A stretch of 64,000 nucleotides of DNA, taken from Candidatus Melainabacteria bacterium. GTDB lineage: Bacteria > Cyanobacteriota > Vampirovibrionia > Obscuribacterales > Obscuribacteraceae. This document shows, piece after piece, positions 36,481-46,102 of the stretch; the first letter of the stretch is position 1; every line of letters begins with the position of its first letter. The notes beneath the pieces were generated by a model that was given only the letters and a program-made list of their open reading frames with translations, did not search any database and was not told the DNA's origin. Where the stretch lies: positions 682,001 through 746,000 of the forward strand of contig QKMZ01000003.1 of the NCBI GenBank assembly GCA_003242885.1. The letters run 5' to 3'. Position numbers and translations under genes: made by a program.

Positions 36481-36708
36481 CAGACCCAACTAAAGTCCGG
36501 CGAAAATCTAACTCAATTTCGTCGGTAAGAGAATTCTAAACTATTTATGTGCGACGTATAGCAAATCAAACGACAACAAACAGCAAAGAGACAGGCTTCA
36601 GATGCTTTTGCCAGGCAAGCAAGGATGCAGAAAGCATCAGCATTAGGCGGCTGGAATGTTTGCCGGAAGCCCTGCGAGTAAAATCGCCTGGTTATATATA
36701 TCAGCTCT

Positions 36709-36712
36709 GAGG
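36709..36712 (+). promoter_or_regulatory. Shine-Dalgarno site fixing the DedA start
   Basis: GAGG, seven bases before GTG 36720, supports the non-ATG start of the following gene. Confidence 0.6.
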
Positions 36713-36719
36713 ACGTCCT

Positions 36720-37331
36720 GTGCTTCACCAAATAATCGACCCAATCTTGCAGATGATAAGAGATCAAGTAGCAAACTGGAGCTATCTCGGCGTCGTCGTC
36801 ATGATGGCAATCGAATCTGCCAACATTCCACTTCCCAGTGAAGCAATCATGCCCACCGCCGGAATTCTCGTTAACGAAGGCAAGATGGACATTCACCTGG
36901 CCGCCCTTGCTGGCGCAGTGGGTTGCGTTCTTGGGTCAATCCCGTCCTACTTCCTTGGTCTTTATGGCGGACGTCCCTTCCTTCAGAAATACGGCAAGTA
37001 TTTCCTGCTCAGAGAAAAGGACATGGAATTAGCCGATAAGTGGGTCAACAAATACGGCGACATCACTTTCTTCGTTTGCCGGATGCTGCCTGTAGTGCGA
37101 ACCTTCATCTCCTTTCCAGCCGGCGTGCTAAAAGCGCACTTCTGGATGTTCGTCGGCTCGACATTCATTGGTTCGCTGATCTGGTGCTACTTCCTGACCT
37201 GGGTAGGCATCGAGTTCGGTAAAAACATGGAAGTATTCGTCGACCTCTGGCACAAATTCGACGTCGCAATCGTTGTCGTCGGTTTGGTTTTGTTCGGCAT
37301 CTACTTGAAGCATCACCTGAAGCACGACTAG
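36720..37331 (+). CDS. DedA-family membrane protein
   Basis: 203 residues with four to five hydrophobic spans. The family block ESANIPLPSEAIMPTAGILVNEG, the Gly-rich GSIPSYFLGLYGGRP and the arginine motif FFVCRMLPVVRTFISFPAGV are clear. DedA/VTT-domain proteins are inner-membrane transporters; several move undecaprenyl phosphate or phosphatidylethanolamine between leaflets. Which lipid this one handles is unknown. Single gene with its own terminator. Confidence 0.93.
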   Translation: MLHQIIDPILQMIRDQVANWSYLGVVVMMAIESANIPLPSEAIMPTAGILVNEGKMDIHLAALAGAVGCVLGSIPSYFLGLYGGRPFLQKYGKYFLLREKDMELADKWVNKYGDITFFVCRMLPVVRTFISFPAGVLKAHFWMFVGSTFIGSLIWCYFLTWVGIEFGKNMEVFVDLWHKFDVAIVVVGLVLFGIYLKHHLKHD

Positions 37332-37389
37332 CAGAACGACTATAGAATCGTCCACACTGTTTAAAACTCTAGACAATCCGAAACTTCAA

Positions 37390-37415
37390 GGGGGGCTCAA
37401 TGCCTCCCTTTTCTT
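37390..37415 (+). terminator. Rho-independent terminator of the DedA gene
   Basis: GGGGGGC (37390-37396), TCAAT loop, GCCTCCC (37402-37408) with one G-U pair, then TTTTCTTTT. Confidence 0.85.
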
Positions 37416-37447
37416 TTGTGTTCGCTGGATACGGATGCGGACCGGAA

Positions 37448-38200
37448 CTAAACCAGCGACTTCGCTGATGGAATGACGCGCACCGGGTCTTCTGTATTGA
37501 ACTCGGATAGCATGCGTTCTACAGACAGAATTTGTTTTTTCGCAAGAAGCGTCTCCAGCAAGGCTGCAAGAACAGTTGCAAATCCGGCAACCTTGAGCGA
37601 CTGAGAAAGCGCGGACAACAAACCATCTGAGACAACAAGGTCCCCGGTCAGATTAGATACATAGGTAGATGGACCTTGCAAGAGCACAACATCTACGATT
37701 TGAGAACCGCACAAGAACAGCAATGACAATGCTATTAGGCAACGTGCCGTCGGTTGCAGAAGCAGGTTTCGGCGAAAAACAATTGCAACTCCAACCGCAA
37801 ACACCGCATAGCTACCTTCAATTAAGAAGCTGTACGAGGGCAGCTCAAAACCGGCAATGACCGGGCGATTGCCTGGCTGTCCAAGAAAGTCGCGCAATGC
37901 TTGAGCAAGCGGTGCTGTACTTTCGTGAAACTGAAACAGCTCATCAAAACCTATATAAGCGCAAAATCCACCGACAATTGACCAGAGGACAATCGCCGCT
38001 ACTGACGGAACCTTGCGAGCTGCCACGGTTTTTGCAATTGCTACGGCGACAAGAGAACAGAGAAACAACTGGACGGCATTGTAGAGTGTGGCGGGTTGCC
38101 ACTCTTCAAAGAACAACTGCGGATAGTTTCCACCTGCCAAAGCGCAGACCAAACACATGGCCGCAGCGAGCAGGGGAGGAACGAAAACTGGGAAATGCAT
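37448..38200 (-). CDS. Polytopic membrane protein, unrecognised
   Basis: 250 residues with about six hydrophobic spans (for example FVPPLLAAAMCLVCALAG, AVQLFLCSLVAVAIAKTV, CLIALSLLFLCGSQIVDVVL). One loop holds an acidic-histidine cluster, FDELFQFHESTAPLAQ, which resembles the conserved ExxxFHE-type loop of small bacterial membrane families but is not enough to name one. No signal peptide or soluble domain. Stands alone between a DedA gene and a ribbon-helix-helix-like gene. Confidence 0.75.
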   Translation of the reverse strand: MHFPVFVPPLLAAAMCLVCALAGGNYPQLFFEEWQPATLYNAVQLFLCSLVAVAIAKTVAARKVPSVAAIVLWSIVGGFCAYIGFDELFQFHESTAPLAQALRDFLGQPGNRPVIAGFELPSYSFLIEGSYAVFAVGVAIVFRRNLLLQPTARCLIALSLLFLCGSQIVDVVLLQGPSTYVSNLTGDLVVSDGLLSALSQSLKVAGFATVLAALLETLLAKKQILSVERMLSEFNTEDPVRVIPSAKSLV

Positions 38201-38379
38201 GGTTTCATAATAGTTGCATATGCTTTCAACATTCGTTCATGTAATTAAGAAGCCACTCAAAAACTCACTAAATCAGCGTTTTCTAACCTGACTCTCAAAC
38301 AAGCTGAGACAGTGCACATTTTTAGTCGACGCCTGGACGCCGCCCATACGCGAGCAACGAATACGCACCGTATTTGGTG

Positions 38380-38724
38380 TCAGTCCTTCTTATACTGTCG
38401 CTTTCTCGTGTCTTCGCGAATTTCCAGCAAATCTTGCAAAAGCTTCTGGCGATCGGGCCCATCCCATTTCTTCAGCCAATCAGTAATCGCCTGCTGAATC
38501 ATGCCGCTTTTGTCAGGAGAGTGCGGTCCATAGAGGCGTTTCAGCTCCAGCCAGATTGACTGAAGCGCGGCCAGCTGCTCGGACGGCAACTTAACCGTGT
38601 ACGCCACATACTTCCGCCCACCGCTCGTTACAACCGGCAATGTCTTTTGTGCCGGAGCATCAAAGGGAATAGCCTGCTGCTCCATCGACTCGGAATTCTT
38701 ATCGCTTTCGTCGTCAGGCATCAT
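38380..38724 (-). CDS. Small ribbon-helix-helix-like protein
   Basis: 114 residues from ATG 38724 (GGGGA just upstream). An acidic, polar N-terminus (1-35) precedes KYVAYTVKLPSEQLAALQSI and SPDKSGMIQQAITDWLKKW, a strand-helix-helix pattern typical of ribbon-helix-helix DNA-binding proteins, although the first helix is long. The frame stays open to 38922, but the added residues (Trp/Cys/Pro-rich) look non-coding. It diverges from the gene at 38926 and might regulate it. No toxin gene is adjacent. Confidence 0.62.
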   Translation of the reverse strand: MMPDDESDKNSESMEQQAIPFDAPAQKTLPVVTSGGRKYVAYTVKLPSEQLAALQSIWLELKRLYGPHSPDKSGMIQQAITDWLKKWDGPDRQKLLQDLLEIREDTRKRQYKKD

Positions 38725-38925
38725 TCCCCACAGGTTCACTTGCTCTCGTCGCCAACATTGTATTACAGGCTGGTCAGCAAATTCGACAGGCTGGCAGTGT
38801 AAAGGCTTGGGAAGTGGCAGTTTACTTCCCCTATTTCCGCTCACAATGGGCGAAAATGAGGACAATTCATGGGAATAACCCCACCCCACAGTTGATTTTC
38901 CGCCAAATATAAGCACAATCAATGT

Positions 38926-39708
38926 ATGGCATTACAACTTCCAACGAGAGAACGCCTTCGTGAGCTCAGCAAGGAGCGACCAACCCCTGCAATGATCCAG
39001 GAAATCGTACGCGCTTTAATTACCCGGATTATGCAAGACAAGATCCTCATGGGGCTTGTCATTCTTGGCGTTCTGGCGGTCTTCGTCGTGCCGAATATCG
39101 GCAATGATGAAAAGGCGCCCGGTCACAACAGCAGCGATCCCAATGCTCCGCCGCAGCTGGGAGAATCCGGCGGATGGGGCGGAGGTGGACATGGTCAGCC
39201 TGGAGCCCAGACAGCGCCCCAGGAGGCGGCTCCAGGTGCTCAAGCGGCGCCAGGTGCACAGGGCACACCGGCGGCAGCCGCCCCTGTAGATCCAAATGCT
39301 CTCACACCGACTCTGGCAACCGATTTCGTTAAATATTGGATGGGTGGAGCGATGGATTACAACACCGCCACAGCTGCCCAGAGCCATAAAGAAGCAGCAA
39401 AATGGATGACACAAGAGTCCGCGCAAGCCTTCGAAACAAACTTTTGGAGCCCTGAAATCGCCAATGGCATTGCCTCCGGGCAATTAAGGGGCGCCTTCCA
39501 GCCAATCTCCGTTCAAGCGCAGGCTGTCAACCCGGACGGCAGCATAGTTGTAAAAATGACAGGAACGCTCGTCCTGCAGCAAGCCTCTGTTCGCCCCATT
39601 ACGCATCAAATCGTCATGGATCTTTTGGTACGTAAAGAGGGCGAAAACTGCCGGATATCGGGGCTTTACAACCAATCCTACGCAATGCAATCTAACAGTC
39701 CGTATTGA
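38926..39708 (+). CDS. Membrane-anchored protein with Pro/Ala linker and NTF2-like periplasmic domain
   Basis: 260 residues. A basic cytoplasmic N-terminus (1-38) is followed by one membrane span (LMGLVILGVLAVFVVPNIG, about 41-60), a Gly/Pro/Ala/Gln-rich linker (70-125) and a compact domain (about 128-255) that starts ATDFVKYWMGGAMDYNTATA. Topology and domain size recall VirB8/TrbF-like or other NTF2-fold proteins, but no secretion genes are nearby and I cannot assign a family. No clear Shine-Dalgarno site precedes the ATG. Confidence 0.7.
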   Translation: MALQLPTRERLRELSKERPTPAMIQEIVRALITRIMQDKILMGLVILGVLAVFVVPNIGNDEKAPGHNSSDPNAPPQLGESGGWGGGGHGQPGAQTAPQEAAPGAQAAPGAQGTPAAAAPVDPNALTPTLATDFVKYWMGGAMDYNTATAAQSHKEAAKWMTQESAQAFETNFWSPEIANGIASGQLRGAFQPISVQAQAVNPDGSIVVKMTGTLVLQQASVRPITHQIVMDLLVRKEGENCRISGLYNQSYAMQSNSPY

Positions 39709-39817
39709 TTTCCTATTGACGAGGGTCTAGGAATTACTCATGTGATATATTGAGTTCCTGTCTCCTCCGCCGGGGACTTTTTTGATGTTCTATGCGGAGG
39801 CTGAAACCGACCTATGC

Positions 39818-39890
<73 letters not shown>

Positions 39891-39971
39891 AACTTTTCTA
39901 ATTGAACTCGTTCCGCCCGTGACGGTGTGCACCGCCTGCGATACCAACGCACTTTTGGGGCCGATGAGCTG

Positions 39972-40337
39972 CTATATCCTGAACACGCGCCGCCCATGGG
40001 CGCTGGTGTGCTTGGAATGAGGTTTCAAATAAGGCTGCGCCGCAGCGATAGTCGAATTTGCAGCGCGTGAAAGCAGTTCAAATTGCTGTGCACAAGTCTG
40101 TGCAACCATACGATTCAGCTCCGTACCATAGGGAAAATGACAGCAGGTAATGACAAATAATAGTGACGACATCAAAATCAGATCGCCTAGTTCTTTCATA
40201 TTGCTGCGGTTCTTCGCGGAAATTAGAAAGTCTGCACAGAGCCACTGCGCGAAGTAAAACACTCCACAGAGCAGATAAATCGATATAAGCGCCTGAACAA
40301 GTGTAATCCTAGAGCAGAAAGGGGCAAACAACTCCAT
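39972..40337 (-). CDS. Small two-span membrane protein, unrecognised
   Basis: 121 residues with two hydrophobic segments (ITLVQALISIYLLCGVFYFA and LGDLILMSSLLFVITCCHF) and a basic C-terminal tail. GAGGTGA about eight bases before the ATG at 40337 supports translation. I know no family for it. The tail (PHSKHTSAHGRRVFRI) is His/Arg-rich. Confidence 0.55.
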   Translation of the reverse strand: MELFAPFCSRITLVQALISIYLLCGVFYFAQWLCADFLISAKNRSNMKELGDLILMSSLLFVITCCHFPYGTELNRMVAQTCAQQFELLSRAANSTIAAAQPYLKPHSKHTSAHGRRVFRI

Positions 40338-40549
40338 TTAAATAGTCACCTCAAATCGCCAGAGAGGGGACATCTCGCCTGACCACCTCATTAGCATCCT
40401 AGGTCGTGTTCTGGTCGGCGTAAATTGACAATAGCGCTTCCTCAAAAGTGTGTAAGTGTTTTCCACCAAAGAGGGAAACGCAAGCAGGCACTTGCTTTTA
40501 CGTTACTCAAAAGGAATCCGAGTGAGACGCCAAGACAAAGACAACAAAA

Positions 40550-41020
40550 CTAAGCTTCAAAACGCGGAAAAAACTCGGAATTTTCGTCGTCGAACAGCTC
40601 GACCGGCGAGCGCACATTGCGCCGCTGAGAAGAACTCACTTCCTGCCCGCACGAAAAACAAAAATTGGCGCCCGCGGGCAACAATGATTGACACTGGTTG
40701 CACGTTTTCAAATGGGAGAGGTTCCTTTCCGGCTGAGGCTCGCCGCACCCGTAGCAAAATTTGTCCGTAAGTCGCAATTTGGCCCAGCAAGCGGAGCATT
40801 GCGGCAGGGTTTCGTCGGCTGGCTCGAAAATTTCTTCCTCTTCGAAGGTCGCAACAACCGCCGCAATCGGGACTGCAACTTCCTTTACTACTGGGGTTCC
40901 GGCATCCACACCGCCGGCGGTTTTGGAGGGCTCAAGCTCTACACGCGCACGCCCGCAACGGCGGCAAAATTTGGCATTTTGCCTGTTTTCCACCTTGCAA
41001 ATCGGGCAAAGAAAAACCAA
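40550..41020 (-). CDS. Triple zinc-ribbon protein
   Basis: 156 residues with three CxxC...CxxC zinc ribbons: CPICKVENRQNAKFCRRCG (5-23), CSACWAKLRLTDKFCYGCG (about 75-93) and CNQCQSLLPAGANFCFSCG (about 106-124). The first two are joined by an acidic, hydrophobic linker. Such double-zinc-ribbon proteins are usually adaptors of unknown target. TTG start at 41020 is supported by GAGG five bases upstream. No membrane span. Confidence 0.82.
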   Translation of the reverse strand: MVFLCPICKVENRQNAKFCRRCGRARVELEPSKTAGGVDAGTPVVKEVAVPIAAVVATFEEEEIFEPADETLPQCSACWAKLRLTDKFCYGCGEPQPERNLSHLKTCNQCQSLLPAGANFCFSCGQEVSSSQRRNVRSPVELFDDENSEFFPRFEA

Positions 41021-41177
41021 GACTTCCTCGTGGCGGCTTCAACCACTGTTAACCATTCCAGATTTAGTTTATACGAATGCGTTACGCGCAAAAACCTGAG
41101 ATTAATGCTATATCTGCGCAGATCATGAACAATCTATAGGGTTTGGTTATATTAGGTCGACCGGAGTCCATGGTGTT

Positions 41178-42671
41178 ATGAAAAGGCAATTCTCGAGATT
41201 TTTCGGCAAATCGAAGAAACGGAGTGCCCTTTTGGCATTTTCCACTGTCACGGTGCTGGCAGCCGTATCCGTCGGTCAAGAAATCAAAGCCTATTTCACG
41301 CCCCCGGAAATTTTTGTGGCCAAACCGTATGTGCAGCTTGGGCAGGGCAAGATCGAGAATGAGAAAGTCAGCCACGATGTTCTTTTTCTAGCTCGCAACG
41401 ATAAGCACGAATGGGAATTGGAATATAAAACTGCCGGAGCAAAGAGCTGGCAAAAAGCCAAGCCGTTAATCAAAAGCGTTTTGGAAGAATCGCAACCGGA
41501 AGCCGTCAGTTTGTTTTCGACGACGCTATCCGGATTACCTGCCGGAAAACCCTTCACTTACAGGGTTTATAGAGATGGAATGGAAACATTCTCAGCGAAT
41601 GCGAAAGCACAAGTGGCAGAGAATCAAGCGTTCAAATTCATAGTTGCCGGTGACTTGGGTGCAGGCAGCCATGGACAAAAACGCATAGCACAGCGAATTT
41701 ATTCCGAGTCCCCGGATCTATGGGTAATGCCCGGTGACCTTGTATACAACATGGGTTTACTCTCCGACTACCTGGCGCGCTTTTTCCCCATCTTCAATGC
41801 TGATGAATCGAAAGAAGCGATAGGTGCGCCGATTATGCGCTCGACACTCTGCGTTCCGGTGATCGGAAATCACGATATTGCTCAAAGCGTCATGCTAGCG
41901 CCGACAAATTTAAATCGCATGCACGATGCTTTGGGATATTTTTTGGTCTGGTCTGCACCACTCAACGGACCGCTCAAGCAATTTCAGGGTCCAAACATCT
42001 GCCCCATAGTAGGAACCCAGTCCAAACTTTCGGCTTTCCAACAAGGAGCCGGCAAACGTTTTCCCCAAATGGCAAATTTTTCTTTCGACTTCGGAAACAC
42101 CCACTGGATAGTGCTTGATGGCAACTATTACATGGACTGGTCGAATCCGGAAATGCGTAAATGGGTGAGTGAAGATCTGGCCAAAGCATCATCGGCAAAA
42201 TGGAAATTCGCGACATTTCACCAGCCAGCTTTTAGCACCGACCTTTATCACTTGAAAGAGCAGCGCATGCGCCTAATTGTAGACACCCTTGAAAAAGGCG
42301 GCGTAGACATAGTTTTCGCTGGACACGCTCACAATTACCAGCGAACATTCCCTCTTCACTTCAAGCCGACGACCGGCAAGATGAATCATGATGGCACCGT
42401 AGATGGTGCTATCACACTGGACAAGGCTTACGATTCAACAGAAAACACAAAACCTAACGGTATCATCCACATTGTCACAGGGGCAGGCGGGGCACGCCTC
42501 TACAGCCCAACCGACAACGCGGAGATCAATCGCATGGGTGATTTCCTTCTCAAACAGATTTCAGACTGCCATTCGTACACAGTCTGCAAGGTCGATGGCG
42601 GAAAGCTGACGGTATCTCAGATTTCCGATGCGGGCAAAGTAATCGACAAATTTTCGCTAAAAAAAGACTAG
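41178..42671 (+). CDS. Secreted purple-acid-phosphatase-like metallophosphoesterase
   Basis: 497 residues. A signal peptide or anchor (about 15-34) leads to a fibronectin-like N-terminal domain (about 45-145, typical of purple acid phosphatases) and a calcineurin-type domain: GDLGAG (158-163), GDLVYN (186-191), GNHD (230-233), TFHQPAF and GHAHNYQRTFP. The metal-binding residues are intact. It probably hydrolyses phosphomonoesters in the periplasm; the substrate is unknown. Nothing in the context indicates phosphate-starvation control. Confidence 0.9.
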   Translation: MKRQFSRFFGKSKKRSALLAFSTVTVLAAVSVGQEIKAYFTPPEIFVAKPYVQLGQGKIENEKVSHDVLFLARNDKHEWELEYKTAGAKSWQKAKPLIKSVLEESQPEAVSLFSTTLSGLPAGKPFTYRVYRDGMETFSANAKAQVAENQAFKFIVAGDLGAGSHGQKRIAQRIYSESPDLWVMPGDLVYNMGLLSDYLARFFPIFNADESKEAIGAPIMRSTLCVPVIGNHDIAQSVMLAPTNLNRMHDALGYFLVWSAPLNGPLKQFQGPNICPIVGTQSKLSAFQQGAGKRFPQMANFSFDFGNTHWIVLDGNYYMDWSNPEMRKWVSEDLAKASSAKWKFATFHQPAFSTDLYHLKEQRMRLIVDTLEKGGVDIVFAGHAHNYQRTFPLHFKPTTGKMNHDGTVDGAITLDKAYDSTENTKPNGIIHIVTGAGGARLYSPTDNAEINRMGDFLLKQISDCHSYTVCKVDGGKLTVSQISDAGKVIDKFSLKKD

Positions 42672-42690
42672 TACTGCAGAGCAGGTGGAA

Positions 42691-43137
42691 ATGGTAGGCA
42701 GCCATAGTATTGCAGGCAGCTGGCGGGGAAGATATTTCTATCCCGGCAACAGTGATGCGGAGGGTTTCGAGGCTGTATTCATCGACGCTGACGGCATTAT
42801 CGAAGGCAATATTCTCGATGATGGAACCTTAGGCGAAGCAGATGTAGACGGAAAGTTCTTCTACCCGTATATCAAATTCACCAAGACATATAGATCCGGC
42901 ACAAGACACTCTGTCTATTACGAAGGAACTATGAGTGAGGATGGAAAAACGCTCATGGGCCGCTGGCGAGTACCTGGTTCAGGCAAAGAAATCGCTGACC
43001 TCAAGGGCACCTGGACAGCCAAGAGATACGAAGATGGCGAAGATTTGAAATTTGAAATCGAAGACCAGCAAGAACTAGAGCTGGTGGGCGAAAAGAAGCC
43101 GCAAGCGGCGCCGGCGCCCTCCGGGCAGAGCGGCTAG
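42691..43137 (+). CDS. Small beta-rich protein, unrecognised
   Basis: 148 residues from ATG 42691 (GTG 42685 also possible). Repeated strands such as AGSWRGRYFYPGN, VFIDADGIIEGNILDDGT, SVYYEGTMSEDGKTLMGRW and DLKGTWTAKRYE suggest a small beta-barrel like lipocalin- or avidin-type folds. The C-terminus is acidic then Pro/Ala-rich. No signal peptide. It begins about 20 bases after the phosphatase gene and may be cotranscribed with it. Confidence 0.68.
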   Translation: MVGSHSIAGSWRGRYFYPGNSDAEGFEAVFIDADGIIEGNILDDGTLGEADVDGKFFYPYIKFTKTYRSGTRHSVYYEGTMSEDGKTLMGRWRVPGSGKEIADLKGTWTAKRYEDGEDLKFEIEDQQELELVGEKKPQAAPAPSGQSG

Positions 43138-43205
43138 TGAGCCAGCGCTAAAGCCGCCGATGGGTAGCCGTGCAATAATTCTTGCGACCAGCAAGGGGAA
43201 GAAAG

Positions 43206-43520
43206 ATGCACGAAATTGCTCAAATTGCCATACCTGTCTATGCAGTCTTGATGCTGCTGGGCGGTATCATGGGTTTTGTCAAAGGCAAGAGCAAAGCCTC
43301 GCTTATTGCTGGAGCCGGCAGCGCCGCAGCGCTGGCAGGCTGCTATGCCTTCAGCTTCAGCGACCTGAAGACAGCGCTGATGATTGCATTTGCGCTTGCT
43401 CTAGTACTGGAAGCAGTTTTCGCCATGCGCCTAGCGAAGACCAAGAAATTTATGCCGTCCGGAGTACTTCTGATTCTTTCAGGCGTTTTCCAGGTTCTTT
43501 TCTTTCTGGGATTCATTTAG
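43206..43520 (+). CDS. TMEM14-family membrane protein
   Basis: 104 residues with four hydrophobic spans. IPVYAVLMLLGGIMGFVKGK and SKASLIAGAGSAAALAGCYA are typical of the TMEM14/UPF0136 family, whose bacterial members have no settled function (eukaryotic relatives affect haem or fatty-acid export). ATG 43206 follows AAGGGGAAG, a good Shine-Dalgarno site; the open frame extends eight codons further upstream. Confidence 0.85.
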   Translation: MHEIAQIAIPVYAVLMLLGGIMGFVKGKSKASLIAGAGSAAALAGCYAFSFSDLKTALMIAFALALVLEAVFAMRLAKTKKFMPSGVLLILSGVFQVLFFLGFI

Positions 43521-43560
43521 GCTTGAAACTGCGCCGAGCTAAAGCAGCTGAGCCTTACAC

Positions 43561-44739
43561 TTAAGCTTTCTTCTTTAATTTCAGAAGTTTTTCGCGCGCC
43601 GCAACGAGCGTCTCTTCTCGACGGCTGAAGCAAAAGCGAACATAATTACGCGCCAATTCAGACGGTCCAAAGAAGCTGGCTCCGGGCACTACAGCCACAC
43701 CGATTTCCTTAACCAGGTACTCGGTAAACTGCATGTCGGTGCCGTATCCCCATTCGCTGATATCGCTGAATACATAATACGCGCCTTGCGGTTTGTAGTA
43801 CTTGATGCCGCACATATCGAGCGTTTCAAGCATGTACGCCCGTCTTTCTTTGTATTCGGCAGCAAGTTCATCGTAATACTTCTGGCCCATATTAATTGCA
43901 GTGACGGCAGCCCTTTGCAATGGTGCTGGTGAGCCGACGGTAAGGAAATCGTGAACCTTGCGAATTGGCAAAGTCAATTCAGCGGGTGCAATCGCCCAAC
44001 CAACGCGCCATCCAGTAACGCTATAAGTCTTCGACAAACTGTTTATGGTTACAGTCAGGTCTTCCATGCCAGGCAAGGAAGCCATCGCGACATGCTCGTG
44101 ACCGTCATAAAGAATGTGTTCGTAAATCTCATCAGTCAAGCAAAGAACGCCCCACTTCTGGCAGAGGCGTGCTATTTCGGTCATTTCTTCCCGGCTAAAA
44201 ACTTTGCCTGTCGGATTGTGAGGAGTATTGACGATGATGGCGCGAGTCTTGTCGTTAAACGCCTTCTCTAGCTCTTTCACATCGAATGTCCAATCAGGCG
44301 GATGCATCGATACATAACGAGGCTTGCCACCACATAAGATGGCATCCGGTCCGTAATTTTCGTAGAAGGGCTCGAATACAATCACTTCATCGTCAGCATC
44401 CACAAGCGCCAACATTGTTGCGACCATAGCTTCTGTGGCGCCGCAAGCAACAGTAATCTGAGTTTCAGGATCTACTTTCTGTCCGGTTGTTTTCAAATGT
44501 TTTTCGGCAAGCGCGTCGCGCAAGGGCTTATCACCCCAGGTAATCGCATACTGATTGACGTCCGCGAACAGTGCATCTTTAGCAGCTATTTTGAGTTCTT
44601 CAGGACAAGGGAAATCGGGCAAACCTTGCGCCAAATTGGTTGCCTTGTACCGGGCTGCAAGCCGTGACATCTCTCTGATGACGGACTCTTGAAACTGATC
44701 TGCTTTGTGGGATGCTAGCTTGCGAACTCTTGACTGCAT
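43561..44739 (-). CDS. Class I/II PLP aminotransferase (kynurenine/methionine aminotransferase-like)
   Basis: 392 residues, fold type I. NLAQGLPDFPCPEEL, YAITWGDKPLRDALA, NTPHNPTGKVFSREE and LTDEIYEHILYDG are family blocks, and the PLP lysine is K237 in INSLSKTYSVTGWRVGW. The pattern fits the group with kynurenine-oxoglutarate and methionine aminotransferases (MtnE/YbdL-like) rather than aspartate aminotransferase proper. Substrate cannot be fixed from sequence. Single gene. Confidence 0.92.
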   Translation of the reverse strand: MQSRVRKLASHKADQFQESVIREMSRLAARYKATNLAQGLPDFPCPEELKIAAKDALFADVNQYAITWGDKPLRDALAEKHLKTTGQKVDPETQITVACGATEAMVATMLALVDADDEVIVFEPFYENYGPDAILCGGKPRYVSMHPPDWTFDVKELEKAFNDKTRAIIVNTPHNPTGKVFSREEMTEIARLCQKWGVLCLTDEIYEHILYDGHEHVAMASLPGMEDLTVTINSLSKTYSVTGWRVGWAIAPAELTLPIRKVHDFLTVGSPAPLQRAAVTAINMGQKYYDELAAEYKERRAYMLETLDMCGIKYYKPQGAYYVFSDISEWGYGTDMQFTEYLVKEIGVAVVPGASFFGPSELARNYVRFCFSRREETLVAAREKLLKLKKKA

Positions 44740-44860
44740 GTGCCGTTCCTTCTCTTAGCCTAGACCTAGCGCAAGAAGATAATCTAACAGAAGACAGCCC
44801 GCTTTGCATGTGCAAAGACTAGAAAAGACCAGATATTCGGCGCTCTCATTGGCGGCTTTC

Positions 44861-46102
44861 TCAGCGTTGCTCTACGGTAGCGCCAGGAAAGTAATACTGC
44901 AAAATCTCAGTATAGGTCTTATTTTGCTTCGCCAGCCCTTGTGCGCCCCACTGACAAAGACCGACTCCGTGCCCGCCACCACTTGATTTAATGATGTAAG
45001 CAGAACCCGTCTTCTTTATCTGATAGCGAGTACCAGGCACCTTGTCCCAGCCGAGACGTTGTCCCAAACGCAGCCACAACTGATAGCCACTCACAGTCTC
45101 AGTTTTACCGCCCTTGCGAATGTCGGCTGCGACAATTCGCTTTGCTTGGTCGACTTTGACCACATTCGGCTCGCCTTCAGCTATTTCGCGATTGAAAAGG
45201 GCAGCTGGAATCTGTTTTGTCGTCGGGGCATAAAGTGGAGACGCCTTACAGAAGTTGCAAGGAACGGACTGCAAATACACCAAAGCTTTGGCATTGTCTC
45301 CAAAGATGTCACTGCCCTTGCTGGTGCGCCCGGCGCAACAGGCATGGAAAAAGGCTTGAGCAGGTCGATTATTAAACATCAGTCGCCGGCGATCAACCTC
45401 GATTACCGCATCTATGACATCAGCGCGTTCATGCTGAGCGCCGAGATAAACCATCTCATCGGTCGTATCGTTCAACGCCGGATGTCGTCCTTTTGGCGAG
45501 AGGCGCGTATAGACGAGCACTGCCTGGGCTTTGAGAGCTTCTTTGCCGAAATCTGCCGTAGTCTCGCCACCGACAACTGATGCCACGTAATTAAAGCTGT
45601 CAATCAAATTTACTACATTCAGTCCGCCGCCTTGTCTATCGCGCGGTCCGGCGGAGCGCCGGCTGATTGTCATTTGCCCATAGTATTTGCGCATGTGCTC
45701 AAGGTCCGGACCGATCTCGATTGTTGAGCGAGTTCGATCTGATATCACCAAATGCGGTGCACGCAAAATGGGTTTTCTTTTTCGTCCAATTATCTGCGTG
45801 AATCTAATCACTCCTCCATCGCTCACGCATTCAAAGAGTCCTTCGTGAAAGACAGCGTGAATCGGATTGGATACAACGAAGGGACCGCGCAAATATAGCG
45901 TGTCAATGCGAGGACGCGATTGAAAGAGGGTGATATAAATGCCTGGCGGGTTCGCCAGAGCGATCGTGTTTGAGAATAAAAGCAAAGCTATTGCAATCGG
46001 CAAATGAAAAAACAGAAGAAACCGCACTTTCAACTTCTCGCGATTCAAAAGCGTTTTTCCCCAGCAAAATGCGTTCTTATATATAGATAGGTCTACGGCC
46101 AT
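44861..46102 (-). CDS. SpoIID/LytB-type lytic transglycosylase
   Basis: 413 residues. An N-terminal anchor or signal (about 28-50) precedes a beta-rich region and the SpoIID core (about 160-410). E180 in ASVVGGETTADFGKEALKAQA corresponds to the catalytic glutamate of SpoIID, which cleaves glycan strands stripped of their peptides. KSSGGGHGVGLCQWGAQGLA is the family end signature. Four cysteines (FHACCAG, CNFC) are extra. Its ATG lies within the last 10 bases of the transpeptidase gene, implying coupled translation. In spore formers SpoIID drives engulfment; here no sporulation genes are seen, so wall remodelling is the likely role. Confidence 0.9.
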   Translation of the reverse strand: MAVDLSIYKNAFCWGKTLLNREKLKVRFLLFFHLPIAIALLLFSNTIALANPPGIYITLFQSRPRIDTLYLRGPFVVSNPIHAVFHEGLFECVSDGGVIRFTQIIGRKRKPILRAPHLVISDRTRSTIEIGPDLEHMRKYYGQMTISRRSAGPRDRQGGGLNVVNLIDSFNYVASVVGGETTADFGKEALKAQAVLVYTRLSPKGRHPALNDTTDEMVYLGAQHERADVIDAVIEVDRRRLMFNNRPAQAFFHACCAGRTSKGSDIFGDNAKALVYLQSVPCNFCKASPLYAPTTKQIPAALFNREIAEGEPNVVKVDQAKRIVAADIRKGGKTETVSGYQLWLRLGQRLGWDKVPGTRYQIKKTGSAYIIKSSGGGHGVGLCQWGAQGLAKQNKTYTEILQYYFPGATVEQR